Source: Cladorhizidae sp. MBARI D1340-BT2
Taxonomy: Eukaryota > Porifera > Demospongiae > Poecilosclerida > Cladorhizidae
NCBI GenBank assembly: GCA_028752905.1
Contig: JAQNBH010000004.1
Span: forward strand, 8,870,559 to 8,934,558
Reading direction: 5' to 3'
DNA: 64,000 bases
This document shows, piece by piece, positions 41,774-52,383 of the stretch (position 1 is its first letter; each line of letters starts with the position of its first letter). Both the position numbers and the translations under genes were made by a program. The notes beneath the pieces are model-generated. The model made no database searches. It was not told the origin of the DNA and was given only the letters and a program-made list of their open reading frames with translations.

Positions 41774-43613
41774 TCACGCTCGTGTCTCGTCGTCTATCCC
41801 GGGCTCGCCATTGGGTGGACGGTGTAGGGGGCAGGACTCGATGACGTAATCGACTGTCTGTTCCGGGTGCCCACATTCACACGCGGCCGAGTCTCTCAGT
41901 CCCCATTCTTTCATGTTGGCGGCGAAGCGGCCGACACCAGTTCTGAGGCGGTTGAGGGTTGTCCACTGCCTGCGCGGTAGGTCCTCGCCTGGCAGCTTGT
42001 CCGGCGTCTCCACGAATCGATGTAGCCTGGACTTGCTGGCTGACTGCCACTTCTCCCTCCAGCGGTGTTTCAGCCAACCACCTTTCGAGACATCGTCAGG
42101 TGTTGAGCGCAGGAGCTGATGGGCTTGCTCCGCGAACGAGTGTCTTGATTTGAGGCGTTGGCGTATTGGGGGCTCGGTGGCAATATGGTGGAGAAGGTGG
42201 TCCTCGTCATTGATGGCCTTGCGGGACAGGGCCAGGACGGCTGCTTCGCGTCGCAGCATTGGTGGGGCGATGCCGGCGAGGATGGGTAGATGGTCAACAG
42301 GTGTGGCATGCAGGCAGCCCGAGACCGGGGCGATGCCGGCGAGGATGGGTAGATGGTCAACAGGTGTGGCACGCAGGCAGCCCGAGACCGTTCGCAAGGC
42401 GGTATTTAGCGTCGTATCGACCTTCTTGGTGTGAGTGCTCCTGCACCAGACAGGGGAGCAGTACTCCGCGGCGGAGAATTACCAGCGCCTGGGTAGAGAT
42501 GCGCAGCGTCTTGGTCGAGGCACCCCAGGTGGTACCAGCTAGGCGGCGTATCAGGGTGGTGCGGGCCGATATCTTTGCCGACAGGCTTTCCAGGTGTTGG
42601 CGGAAAGTGAGGGTATGATCTAGCTTGACCCCGAGGTATGTCGGCTCGGCCTGGAACTGGAGTCTGTTGTTGTTGGCGATGATGTTCAGCTCTCGGCCTG
42701 CCTCCCGGTTGTTGAGGTGGAAAGCGGCGGACATGGTCTTGGCCACCGAGAGCTTCAGGCGCCACTTCGTGAGGTACGTTGACAGGGTGTTCATGTCAGC
42801 CGTGAGCCCCGATTCGATCGTCTCCCAGGCATTTTCAGACATCATGATGGCGAGATCGTCTGCGTATCCGTACTTCTTCGACAGCGTGTCGGGAAGGTCG
42901 TGGATGTAGATGTTGAACAACATCGGAGCCAGTACGGAGCCTTGGGGGACGCCATTCTTCAGTCGCCTGAGCCTGCTGTGTTGGCCGTCGCTGGTGTGGA
43001 GGGTGAAGCTGCGGTTGGTCAGCATCTCCATGATGAAGTCCACCATGTGCCGGTCGGGGACTGTCTGGAGCAGCTTAAGGTGGAGTCCGCGCAGCCAGAC
43101 AGTATCGTACGCCGCTGTGAGATCGAGGATGACGCCCGACTTATCACCCCTCTGGAAGGAGTCCTCGATGTACTGGGTGAGGGGGGTCACCTGGTCCGCC
43201 GTTGATCTTCCGCGGCGGAAGCCAGTTTGCTCCTTCGGCAGTTTAGGGTCGATCACTGGGTCGAGGCGTGCGTGGAGAAGCCGTTCCATGATCTTGTATG
43301 GCACGCAGAGGAGAGAGATTGGCCGGTATCCCTTTGGGTCGTCCAACGGTTTGCCTGGCTTTGGTGTTATGGCGATGATCTTGGCGCGCCTCCATATCTT
43401 CGGGAGCTTTGACGAGCGGTAGCAGGCGGAGCAGAATGACCGAAGCCACTCCGTGGCTCTGCTGCCCTGGTGCAGAATGAACTCCGGGTGGATGTTGTCG
43501 ATCCCGGCTGCTTTGCTAGGCTTCAGGTGTTTGATAGCCGCCTTCATCTCGTCGCTGGTGAAGTCTCCCGATAGGTTCAGGTCTGCGTTGGGGGCCCTGC
43601 GCAGGTCATTCAC
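41774..43613 (-). pseudogene. Reverse transcriptase of GC-rich LINE
   Basis: The frame 42357-43613 (418 codons) holds RT blocks: LKPSKAAGIDNIHPEFI, KGYRPISLLCVPYKIMERLL, VILDLTAAYDTVWLRGLH, KNGVPQGSVLAPMLFNIYIH, and the catalytic KYGYADDLAIMM. The frame then shifts near 42400 and continues to 41774. That segment holds the C-terminal part, including a 63-nt tandem duplication (ATPVDHLPILAGIAP twice, 42282-42395) and the terminal CECGHPEQTVDYVIESCPLH pattern, a CCHC-like motif usual at LINE C-termini. It is inactive because of the frameshift, but most residues are intact, so it is fairly young. Confidence 0.85.
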
Positions 43614-43754
43614 TTCGCCGATGGTCTTGCGAGTGAAGTCCTTGTCAGCATCGGGGAAGCGACCGTTGATGATCAGCTGGGCTGCGATGGAGTCTGCAGT
43701 GATGGGGCATGGCGCTGGTTTTGATGCCTTGCCGGTCAGCTTATTGATGGTCTG

Positions 43755-44920
43755 TCACGCTCGTCGGCTGGAGTGGGTGAAGTCGATAGATTCGACGGTC
43801 TCATTCCACCTCTCTCGCCGTTTGGAGTTGAGCGTGGTCAATAGGTCGGTGGCGGCTTTGGCTCTCTCTGCCTTGGTGTCGGCGGTGTTGTGGGCACGCA
43901 GGAGTTCGTCACACTCCACGTCCCAGCAGGGGACGTAGTTCTTTTGGACTCCCCGTGGGACGTGTTTCTTGGCGGCGTCCGTCAATATCTTGCAGTACGC
44001 CTCGTAGGCCTCATCGATGTTAGAGGCGGTGGGCACTGGCAGGGCGTCGGCTGCGGTGTTGGTGTCGCTCGCGAACTCCGACCACCTCGCCTTCCTGAAG
44101 TTCCACCTCCGGACTGGCTTTCCCTCCGTCGACTGGACCCACGATGGAGTTGTGATCAACGACGGGCGGTGTTGGGAGCGGGGAAATCTGTCCAGGACAC
44201 GTCGGACCGGGAGCGGCTCTTGCCCGATGGTTTTGGCGAAGGCCAGGTCCGGGTTGGTCTCGGTGTTCCATCGGCCGGACGTCAACGAGTGAGGCTCCTT
44301 TGGGTCGAATAGGAGCGTGGCGTCGGCGGAGGATGCCCATGCTGCCAGGTCCATGCCGTCCTGATTGGTGGTCTTATACCCCCAGTCGATGTGCCAGCAG
44401 TTGAAATCGCCGACAAACACAACTGGGGCAGGGGCGTCTGGCAGTCAATGTGCCAGCGGTTGAAATCGCCGACAAACACAACTGGGGCAGGGGCGTCTGG
44501 CAGCGAGCCGGGTGGTAGTCGACTCGGTGGAGGCTTGTAGATGTTGACGATGGTGGTGTCGTCGACTTTGGTGGCGATCCACTCGACTTCGGAGTCGGGG
44601 GCACACTGGGTAGCTGGTGTCCATGGCACGCCGTCCTTGACGAAGGTCGCCAGGCCGTGATGTTTGTTCTTGGTGTGGCCGGCGAGTGAGTACCCAGGGA
44701 GCTCTAGAGTGGTGGTGTTCTCTTTGTGCGTCTCCTGGAGTACCACGACGGTTGCCTTGTTGGTGTTGGCGAGCTGTTCTAGGATGTCGAGCTTGGCGGT
44801 GGTGAGGCCCTCGACATTCAGCTGGAGGATCACGAGGATTTCGACGGACGAGTCCGCCCGCCCTGAAAAGGGCGCGTGCTGCCTCGGACGTTGGGGTCGC
44901 TGTGAGCGGAGTGAAGACAT
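43755..44920 (-). pseudogene. APE-type endonuclease of GC-rich LINE
   Basis: The frame from 44920 starts with LQLNVEGLTTAKLDILEQLA and VVVLQETHKENTTTLELPGY (the catalytic Glu of the QET motif) and reaches APVVFVGDFNRWHIDC. There a roughly 63-nt tandem duplication (44388-44510) repeats the VFVGDFN region and shifts the frame. The second frame (44420-43755) continues with VGDFNCWHIDWGY and a C-terminal linker toward the reverse transcriptase. It nicks target DNA for retrotransposition. A TGA/TAG-containing gap (about 43613-43755) separates it from the RT frame. Confidence 0.8.
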
Positions 44921-45020
44921 TAGTTTCTCTGTTCGTTGATGCAGGCAGGAACGAGCAGGTACTTGTGGAGGAGACCGCGGAGAGGTTGTCTTCTTCTCCT
45001 CCCGAACCGACTTCGTTCTT

Positions 45021-45646
45021 CATCAGGCTCGACTCGACTCTCCGATGGATCTTGACGCTTTTCTCCCGGCCAATGGCTGGAGGACTGGAGTTCCCAGACC
45101 TGGGGCGTGACTACTGCGATCATTCCCATCTTCCAGTCTGATTTGGCGGCTGGGGGTCTCAACATGGCCCGGGTCTTCTACCGCCTGCCGTATCCTTACC
45201 GCATCCACGAGTTTGATTGTGAACAGATGACCCTTGGGGCGGCTGGACGTCCCTTTGATTTAACTCCGGATATTGTTGCTGACAACGACCGACCTCCGAC
45301 TTCTATCACTCCTGCACAAGAGGCAGTATCCCAAGACTTGGTTGCAAGAAGAACCTAAAGAAAATGGGGGTGGTGGTGGAATTGTGCCTGTTCACTTGTA
45401 AAAACATTTGTAAATTATTGACCTCAACCTCTACCTTTTTTTACACTTTTTTTTTAAATGGCGTCAAAAACCACTCTCTCAATATTTGTTTCTATGTTAT
45501 ACTTTTTATATCATAGGAAAGCCCTCTCTCTGCTGTATACACTCACCGTTTTCATTAATTAAGAGTTAACATATAATTAAGAGGTCAAGCACCCGTGTGG
45601 AAGGCAGATGGATGATGAACTTCGTTAAACTTTATTTCCATCCGCG
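45021..45646. other. GC-rich remnant then AT-rich spacer
   Basis: 45021-45360 is still GC-rich and open on both strands (plus frame 45107-45358; minus frame 45023-45208). It may be the 5' part of the LINE or of its insertion target. After 45360 the sequence reverts to AT-rich. From about 45590 it contains half of the foldback centre (gtcaagcacccgtgtggaag). No gene can be called. Confidence 0.35.
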
Positions 45647-45918
45647 CTCTCGACCAGGCAATTACATTTTAACAGTAATGAAAACGGTGGTTGCATAGCC
45701 TAGGGCTTCCTCTCGCCACTGGTACCAATTAGAGGTCTTTAGCACTTCGCAGCCCGGAGTGGTTTCTGTGGAGGTTGCGGCGATTAATTTTTTTATAGGT
45801 CCCTCCACTTTAGGGTCTAGTAAGTTGCCTATAGTTATACCTATGAAAATATTTTAATATCAGAAGAGAGCACACAGAGAGACCTATCTTTTTAGCTATA
45901 TATCAAGTCTGTACCAAT
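45647..45918. mobile_element. Foldback element, copy 4 (split by LINE)
   Basis: Matches 25949-26206 of the first duplicate from cgaccaggcaattacatttt to caagtctgtacca. The remaining arm (gaagtttgcagaatctacgg ... gttgtaaccacaag) is at 49917-49965. Part of this arm plus the first LINE fragment (about 45797-46224) is tandemly duplicated at 46225-46540. Confidence 0.75.
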
Positions 45919-46540
45919 TATTATTCCCGTACATAAATCATGATGATAAGGATGATCCAGCAAATTATAGGCCCATTGCTCTTCTATCAACTCTGAGCAA
46001 GATAATGGAGAAGGTCATCTGTAATCAACTCTCAGAATATTTAGAATCCAACTCCCTTCTCACAGAAAATAAATTTGGATTCCGCCATGGTCGCTCGACG
46101 TTACAATCAGTCCTTCAAACTACAGAACTCATAGAAGAACATATTGACCAAGGAGGACTCTCACTGCTTTGACTCTATCCCACACACAAAACTTATGCAA
46201 GAGCTGATGTCTAATGGAATCACTGACCGTCCCTCCACTTTAGGGTCTAGTAAGTTGCCTATAGTTATACCTATGAAAATATTTTAGTATCAGAAGAGAG
46301 CACACAGAGAGACCTATCTTTTGAGATATATATCAAGTCTATACCAATTATTATTCCCGTACATAAATCAGGTGATAAGGATGATCCAGCAAATTATAGG
46401 CCCATTGCTCTTCTATCAACTCTGAGCAAGATAATGGAGAAGGTCATCTGTAATCAACTCTCAGAATATTTAGAATCCAACTCCCTTCTCACAGAAAATC
46501 AATTTGGATTCCACCATGGTCGCTCGACGTTACAATCAGT

Positions 46541-46973
46541 TTGGAACTTCCGTCCTCACCGGCCACGTCTTGGCCACTACATGATTTACCCTCTTTATTC
46601 TTATTTTAGGAGGGTGTGTAGCCACTACGTCACCAGTACTGGAAGTCCCACTCCTCGATCGACTACTCCTTCTCGCCATATTTGAGTCTAACTTCCACTT
46701 TAAGTCTAGTACCAGCTCCTTTAAGTTTACTACATCATCCTCCACCTTCGTCAACTGTTCCTTACTCTGCTTCTCCACCTTCGTCAACTGTTCCTTACTC
46801 TGCTTCTCCACCTTCGTCAACTGTTCCTTACTCTGCTCCTCCACCTTCGTCAACTGTTCCTTACTCTGCTCCTCCACCTTTGTCAACTGTTCCTTACTCT
46901 GCTCCTCCACCTTCGTCAACTGTTCCTTACTCTGCTCCTCCACCTTCGTCAACTGTTCCATCAATTCTGTCAT
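46541..46973 (-). pseudogene. Inverted partial copy of coiled-coil/basic protein gene
   Basis: The minus-strand frame starts MTELMEQLTKVEEQ near 46973. It contains six tandem 10-residue repeats (EEQSKEQLTK type, 30 nt each), then DDVVNLKELVLDLKWKLD, an Arg/Ser stretch and VVATHPPKIRIKRVN, and runs off at the LINE junction. It is the head-to-head mirror of the plus-strand gene beginning 46989, except that the plus copy has none of the extra decapeptide repeats. The repeats predict a parallel coiled coil. Confidence 0.6.
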
Positions 46974-46988
46974 ACGATCTCTAGCCGT

Positions 46989-47696
46989 GTGACAGAATTG
47001 ATGGAACAGTTGACGAAGGTGGAGGATGATGTAGTAAACTTAAAGGAGCTGGTACTAGACTTAAAGTGGAAGTTAGACTCAAATATGGCGAGAAGGAGTA
47101 GTCGATCGAGGAGTAGTCGATCGAGGAGTCGTCGATCGAGGAGTGGTCGATCGAGGAGTGGGACTTCCAGTACTGGTGACGTAGTGGCTACACACCCTCC
47201 TAAAATAAGAACAAAAAGGGTAAATGATGTAGTGGTCAAGACGTGGCCGGAATTTCCAAACGTTATAAGTTCAACTAGGAAATATGATTGGAACTTCGTG
47301 ACATCAATTACAGTTATGAACAAAACCTATCAGTTCAAGTTGGATCAAGCTTTGTTCACCACACAAACAACTACAATGGCAATTGAAATACAACATTCAA
47401 GTGGTTACATCAGTGTGGAATCCATTGATGGTATTGACCGTGATGTCACAAAAGCTTTGTTTCTATCAAAACATGGATCATATATAAATGAGGTTTATCA
47501 AATTTTACCTCGAGATAACCCTCTAGATGCTGAAACAATAGGTGTAGCAAATCTGAGATTATTTGAATTGCATAAAATCTACCAAACTGCAATTGTAGCA
47601 GGATTTAACTCAAATTGCTTGGGGAAACAATTCCTAGAGAAACTTGGTAATTATACCATGTTGTGCTCAGAGTCCTGGAACTTCAGCACAAGCTAG
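46989..47696 (+). CDS. Unrecognised protein with coiled coil, RS-rich linker and C-terminal domain
   Basis: A 235-codon frame runs to a stop at 47694-47696. Its first codon is GTG (no ATG at this position, although the mirror copy has ATG), so the copy may lack its own start. Residues 1-32 form a coiled coil. Residues about 35-65 are RS/RG repeats (SRSRSSRSRSRR), then basic KIRTKRVNDVV. Residues about 85-235 look globular (WNFVTSITVMNKTYQFKLDQ; TIGVANLRLFELHKIYQTAI). The family is not recognised. An aataaa at 47907 gives a possible polyadenylation signal. The 5' ends of two copies meet head to head at about 46981. Confidence 0.5.
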   Translation: MTELMEQLTKVEDDVVNLKELVLDLKWKLDSNMARRSSRSRSSRSRSRRSRSGRSRSGTSSTGDVVATHPPKIRTKRVNDVVVKTWPEFPNVISSTRKYDWNFVTSITVMNKTYQFKLDQALFTTQTTTMAIEIQHSSGYISVESIDGIDRDVTKALFLSKHGSYINEVYQILPRDNPLDAETIGVANLRLFELHKIYQTAIVAGFNSNCLGKQFLEKLGNYTMLCSESWNFSTS

Positions 47697-48024
47697 CGAA
47701 GAATCCTTCTCCTAGTTAGATGGTGGTCAAGTCAAGAAAAATTATATCTCTGTAATTAATTTAATTAATTTTTAATTTTATTGTGTATCACTATTGGACT
47801 TAATATGTTTGTGTGATGTTTGTGTTAGTCCAGCAACTCCCTTGGTTCCCTACCCTGTGTCCTTTCTCGTCTCTTCCGGTTTTTATACCTTTTTCCCACT
47901 CTCTCAATAAAAAGGTGCAACGTTTTCCCTTTTTCTTCTTGTGTGTGTTTTTTAATTAAAAAAAAAAAAAAATCTTTTTTTTTCCTTCTTTCCCCCCCCC
48001 CCCCCCCCCACTTTTAATGAAATT
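47697..48024. other. Intergenic gap with poly-A/poly-C tract
   Basis: The region between two convergent 3' ends contains aataaa (47907), a 15-nt A run (about 47958-47972) and a 17-nt C run (about 47993-48010). No gene is present. Confidence 0.4.
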
Positions 48025-48618
48025 TTATTGTTCAAATTTGGACATGAGCAAGTGTGCCTTCATTGGTTCATGAATTTTTCTACGAACCATTTCTTCTCTA
48101 ATTTGAAGCATGCGGTTTAACAGCAGAGTGGAAATGCCAGTGGGAGCTCCAATCCGAATAAATCGGCACTGAGAAGCAACAGCCAAATCAACCATCACTG
48201 TATTGGCAGTCAGAACTGGATGAACTTTCAACATGACGTAATGGCTAAAAAATTTGAGGTGATCATCAGCTTTGTCAATCGTAGTGGAGAGAGTATTGAA
48301 CCATGTTAGAGCTGCACAAGAGAGCCCCTCCAACTTTCCTTCTGCCTCCCCTGAAGTTCCTTCTTCGACCTCATCAACACTGTCTTTCAGCGAAGTGGTA
48401 GCAAGCAGAGTCATCTTCTTTCTACTTTCTGGCTTCTTCTCTGCTAGAGGGAGACCCTTCTCCAATGCATTGTCTGCCACAAGGAGACACTTGCTACCTA
48501 GCTTGTCACTAAGCTTCTTCCAACCCTTCAAGTCCTTGGGGTGAAGAGGATCAATGAAGCCTACCAGGCCACTGGTGGCTTGAAGAAGATCGGAATACAT
48601 ATTGATGACCTCATCAGT
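48025..48618 (-). pseudogene. Enolase-like (ENO4-type) 3' gene fragment
   Basis: The minus-strand frame reads from the LINE junction (EKTTDEVINMYSDLLQ) through LVGFIDPLHPKDLKGWKKLS, GSKCLLVADNALEKG, a polar insertion with EEGTSGEAEGKL, SHYVMLKVHP, and QCRFIRIGAPTGISTLLLNR followed by MLQIREEM, to the stop. The order matches the C-terminal half of enolases (the [49 protein letters not shown] blocks). However, the catalytic Asp/Lys/His residues are replaced, which, with the inserted loop, points to the ENO4-like branch. AATAAA overlaps the stop. It is truncated at its 5' side and has no introns, so it is a processed or captured fragment. Identification is from family memory. Confidence 0.55.
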
Positions 48619-49757
48619 GGTCTTCTCAAACTACAGAACTCATAGAAGAACATATTGACCAAGGAGGACTCTCACTGCTTTGACTCTATCCCACACACAA
48701 AACTTATGCAAGAGCTGATGTCTAATGGAATCACTGACCCCTGGTTTGAAAATTATCTCCATAATCGTACCTACCAAACGAAGATAAATGAGCATCTATC
48801 ACCTATTGAACTTTTTGAATTTGGAGTACCACAAGGCTCTATCTATACTAGGACCCGTCCTCTTTATCATCTACACCAACAGTCAAAATCATTGATGAAG
48901 TGAAAAAACAAGGGTACAGTGCTCACGTAGGAATCTATGCAGACGATGTGCACCTACTTATACAATTCGAGGATTCTAACGACTTTGGAAATGTCAAGAC
49001 TCTGATGGTACATGAAATCGACCACCTTTCACGGTGGTATGCAACAATGGGACTAAAAATGAACCAGAACAAAACAGAATTCTTACTACTGGGCAAGTCA
49101 CAATCCTTGAGGAAAATTCGCCCGACAGAGAAACAAATCAACATTAATGGCAACATCACTCAATTCTCAAGTAATGTTAAACTCCTAGGTGTTCACCTTG
49201 ATGAGAAACTAAAATACTCCAAACACACTGAAGAACTCGTTAAAAAAATGTCTAAAACTCTCCGATATATACATAAGTGCAGCCACTCACTAAGCACTTC
49301 CTACAAAAAGATACTGATAAATGCCCTCATTTATTCCCACATGAACTACTGTACTCCGGTATGGGCAGGTATTGGCACAACATTAAAGATGAAGCTACAA
49401 ACATGTCTAAATTTTGCAGTTCTAAATGGCCGGAAATTCGATAGTGCTACTCCTTACTTTTATCAACTTAAATGGCTCAAAATTGGAAGATACCTCAAGT
49501 ATCTAACGCTAATCACCATATTCAAAGCGATTAAAGAGAGTTCATTCCCCAAAAATGTCGTTCGGATAGAACCTCCACCGCACACACACAAAACCCGTCT
49601 TCATGGTGTAAATATCCCTCGGACTACAACATTTGGAGGACAGATGCGATTCGGAGTCAGAGGTCCTACAGCATGGAACAAGCTCCCCAAGTACATCAAC
49701 GATTCGCCAAAACTGAAGACTGATCTGCATAGACACCTACTGACTCATAACCGATGA
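48619..49757 (+). pseudogene. LINE reverse transcriptase, C-terminal part
   Basis: The frames 48655-48903 and 48900-49757 overlap by 4 nt. The first has CFDSIPHTKLMQELMSNGIT and FGVPQGSI. The second has the catalytic IYADDVHLLIQFED, KMNQNKTEFLLLG and FSSNVKLLGVHLDEKLKYS, then the usual LINE C-terminus (NYCTPVWAG; RFGVRGPTAWNKLP) to TGA at 49755. One frameshift near 48860-48900 and the internal deletion upstream inactivate it. Confidence 0.85.
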
Positions 49758-49916
49758 ACAGGATGACCCTATTGAACCAGCGATGCCTCTCTCATGTGTT
49801 TATTTCCCCCCTCTTTTTCTTGTTTTCTCTTCACATTAACACATTTAAGTAAATATTTTTATGTGAAAATCTATTGTCTAATAGAACATAAAAATAAAGA
49901 TTGATTGATTGATTGA

Positions 49917-50095
49917 TTGAAGTTTGCAGAATCTACGGAGCTCTAAAGTTGTAACCACAAGTTTAAAAAAAAAATTTAATGCAGTCGTCCCCCCTTAGTT
50001 AATAAACAGATGTGCATTAATGCATGTTGGGTGAGAGGAAAATGCTGATGCGCATCGACGAGAATTCATCGCGTCCACTAGTACCGAAAAGAACC
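49917..50095. other. Remainder of foldback arm and short unique stretch
   Basis: 49917-49965 is the outer foldback arm. 49966-50095 (atgcatgttgggtgagagga) has no counterpart in the first duplicate. Confidence 0.5.
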
Positions 50096-51431
50096 TTACG
50101 AAGCAAAAATAAACGGTCTACCAAAGTCAATAGACTATAGCTGTAATTCAGATGCATTTTTTTCCATCCCTTTCTTGCTGATCAGCAACCTACAGATGAG
50201 TAGGAAACATTTGCTGCAGAGAAGAGAGCTGAGGGAAAGGCAGAACGAACGGAAGTTGAAACTGCACGAGGGAGTAAAAACATAGCTACAGTTCTCTAGC
50301 TATGTACTAGCTAGTTTGGCAACTGGCCACAGATAGTATACAGCAGGCTACAAGGTTCCGAATTGCAGCATCACAAAGACACGACTGAATGAACGCAAAC
50401 TCACGTAGTTATTTGAATGCTTTAATTTGTTGCTCTCATTTAGTATCGAACTACTTATCAATTGAACCAGAATAATGCACATTAATGTGCATTATTTAAT
50501 AATTCTAATTCAGCATAGACGTGACTAATGCGCATTGGTTTGTGCAGTGTTAGAGCACCAGGACAGAAAGCTTTAATGGACAAACAGTTGTAGAACAACA
50601 TGGAAGTATCGCTGAGTCAGCAAAGCTAACATGCAGACAGAATATACCAAAATGCAAATATTTCCCCACCCCCCTCCCCCTCTAATCATACGAAGATTGT
50701 AAGACTCGACCCCTGCGCTTGTGCCAAGAAATATTGCCTTCAAGCCCCACCACTTTTCACATGCTTGTGTAACAATGCTCAACCAAGCTCACCTTATTGA
50801 TCCATTGAGAGAGCAGATAAGACATTTGGAACTTACAGTACCTTGAACACTTCTGAGTCCAGAGAGGAATATCACCTTTTATCCATAGCAGTGGAACGGC
50901 TACAGAAGTACAAATACTCAATTATAAATGGTCATTGCAAAGGTTTGTGTAGGCCTTCAAATTTTGAGGCAGCCTACAAAGTGTAAATTCCTCATCTAGT
51001 AACAACAACAAGGGTGGAAGGGGAAGGCGAGTCTTTTTGATTTTCTTGCAACAAATTTAGTTGAAGCAGGGATGCATATAGAAACCTGGCCATGGGAGGG
51101 TGTTTGTGCGATGAAAAAACAGGTGTAGGGCCTGATCCACTATCACAATTTTAAAGAAGGGGGGGGGGGCCTTCCCCGCCCCCAAATACACCCATGTAGG
51201 TGAATAAAATATATCATAGCAGACTATGCTATTTGTACTCGTCTATTGTTAATTCAATTCCAGCATGTACCTAATGAAATTCTGACGCAACAGGAAAACG
51301 GTTCGCATTTACAATAATGACACCTAGAATATTTAAAGAAAATTACTGTAGAGGGTCCTCCATTGACCGATGTGGACTTTAATACAATTCTCGACATTTA
51401 TAAACAGAAAAATAGATGCATTTTAGTTTAA
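50096..51431. repeat. Anonymous duplicated block, copy B
   Basis: Matches 26263-27531 plus 31084-31131. The single TTAA at 51379-51382 is the empty piggyBac target. It includes the hAT-derived MITE at 51067-51196. No coding sequence is seen. Confidence 0.85.
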
Positions 51432-51609
51432 GGCCAATATATTTGACCTTTTTTTTGTGTGTGCTTATATAATTTCTAAACATCTGTATAAATTGTCTTT
51501 CAAATTTGGAAACATTAGGAAGCACAAGTCTCAAGTTATGGTGGATTTTATCCAGGCCTACACTTCATTCAACTGAAAAATTGAAGGAGGGCATTTTTTA
51601 TTTTAATTA

Positions 51610-52172
51610 AATTTTTACTTGTGGTTACACCTTTAGAGCTCCGTAGATTCTGCAAACTTCATGGTGTTGACTTGATATATAGCTCAGAAGAGAGGTCTCT
51701 CTGTGTGCTCTCTTTTGATACTAAAATATGTTTCATAGGTTTAACTATAGGCAAGTTATTGCAACGCCTCAATTTTCTACCCCGCGCTTGACCAGGTAAT
51801 AAATTTTTAACGCCTAATGAAAAAGCTCATTGCATGCTCTAGGGCTTCCGCTAGCCACCAGGTAATAAATTTTTAACGCCTAATGAAAAAGCTCATTGCA
51901 TGCTCTAGGGCTTCCGCTAGCCACTCGTACCAATTTCATTTTTTTTGCACTTAGCAATCTGGAGTTATCTTGGCAGAGGTTGAGGCATTCTAGCTTTTGA
52001 GGTCGCTCCGCTTTAGAGTCTAGTAACTTGCCTATAGTTATACCTATGAAACATTATTTTAGTATCAAAAGAGAGCACACAGAGAGACCTATCTTTTGAG
52101 CTATATATCAAGTCCATACCATGAAGTTTACAGAATCTATGGAGCTCTAAAGTGGTAACTATAAGGAAAAAA
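51610..52172. mobile_element. Foldback element, copy 5 (both arms present)
   Basis: The left arm (gtggttacacctttagagct, 51621) and the inverted right arm (52010-52165, ending ctctaaagtggtaactataa) enclose part of the palindromic centre. A 66-bp segment (ccaggtaataaatttttaac to cttccgctagccac) is tandemly duplicated at about 51794-51924. This is nearly a complete copy, about 560 bp. Confidence 0.75.
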
Positions 52173-52179
52173 GAAAAAA

Positions 52180-52345
52180 AGGGGGGAAATGCCATTGTCC
52201 CCACTGAATTCAGGTAGGCTTCTTGATCGCCTTCCTGGGGGGATGGTGTGTGCAAAAGCCACTGTAAGTCCAGAATAGAGCATCCAAATCTTCTGTAACT
52301 TGGAATCCACCTTTCCAGTATGTTGAAGCATAGTTGCGTGAGATA
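52180..52345. repeat. Duplicated flank of foldback element (1 of 2)
   Basis: ccactgaattcaggtaggct to ccagtatgttgaagca matches 54098-54233. The minus strand is open in both (GKVDSKLQKIWMLYSGLTVA), which could be a decayed exon or an extended part of the repeat. Confidence 0.5.
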
Positions 52346-52383
52346 AAAAAATTGTAATAAATTAAAAAAATTAAATTTAAATC

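Larger units (their letters stand above)
41691..45020 (-). mobile_element. GC-rich Jockey/I-group LINE, minus strand
   Basis: A roughly 3.3-kb element, visibly richer in G and C than everything around it. It encodes, in minus-strand order, an APE-type endonuclease (44920 to 43755), a reverse transcriptase (43613 to 42357) and a Cys/His-containing tail (to 41774). It lies between Mutator-like copy B and the foldback element, in a place where the first duplicate has nothing. The 5' end is uncertain, and related GC-rich sequence continues to about 45360. No poly(A) or microsatellite tail is obvious at its 3' side. Confidence 0.75.
45919..49916 (+). mobile_element. Rearranged Jockey/CR1-group LINE with (GATT)n tail
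   Basis: Coding fragments are: 45919-46222 (ANYRPIALLSTLSKIMEK, LLTENKFGFRHGRSTLQSV), a tandem duplicate 46349-46540 of the same, then 48619-49757. Copies carry the same internal deletion in the QGGLS|CFDSIPHTKL region. A 2.1-kb unrelated segment (46541-48618) interrupts the second copy between ...LQSV and the following codons. The 3' end is a gattgattgattgattga tail, directly followed by the foldback arm. The empty site is preserved at about 26206-26209. Confidence 0.75.

Noticed and set aside
42900..43938. Several plus-strand ORFs in the GC-rich region
   Set aside because: They are antisense to the reverse transcriptase; GC-rich coding DNA has few stops on the opposite strand.
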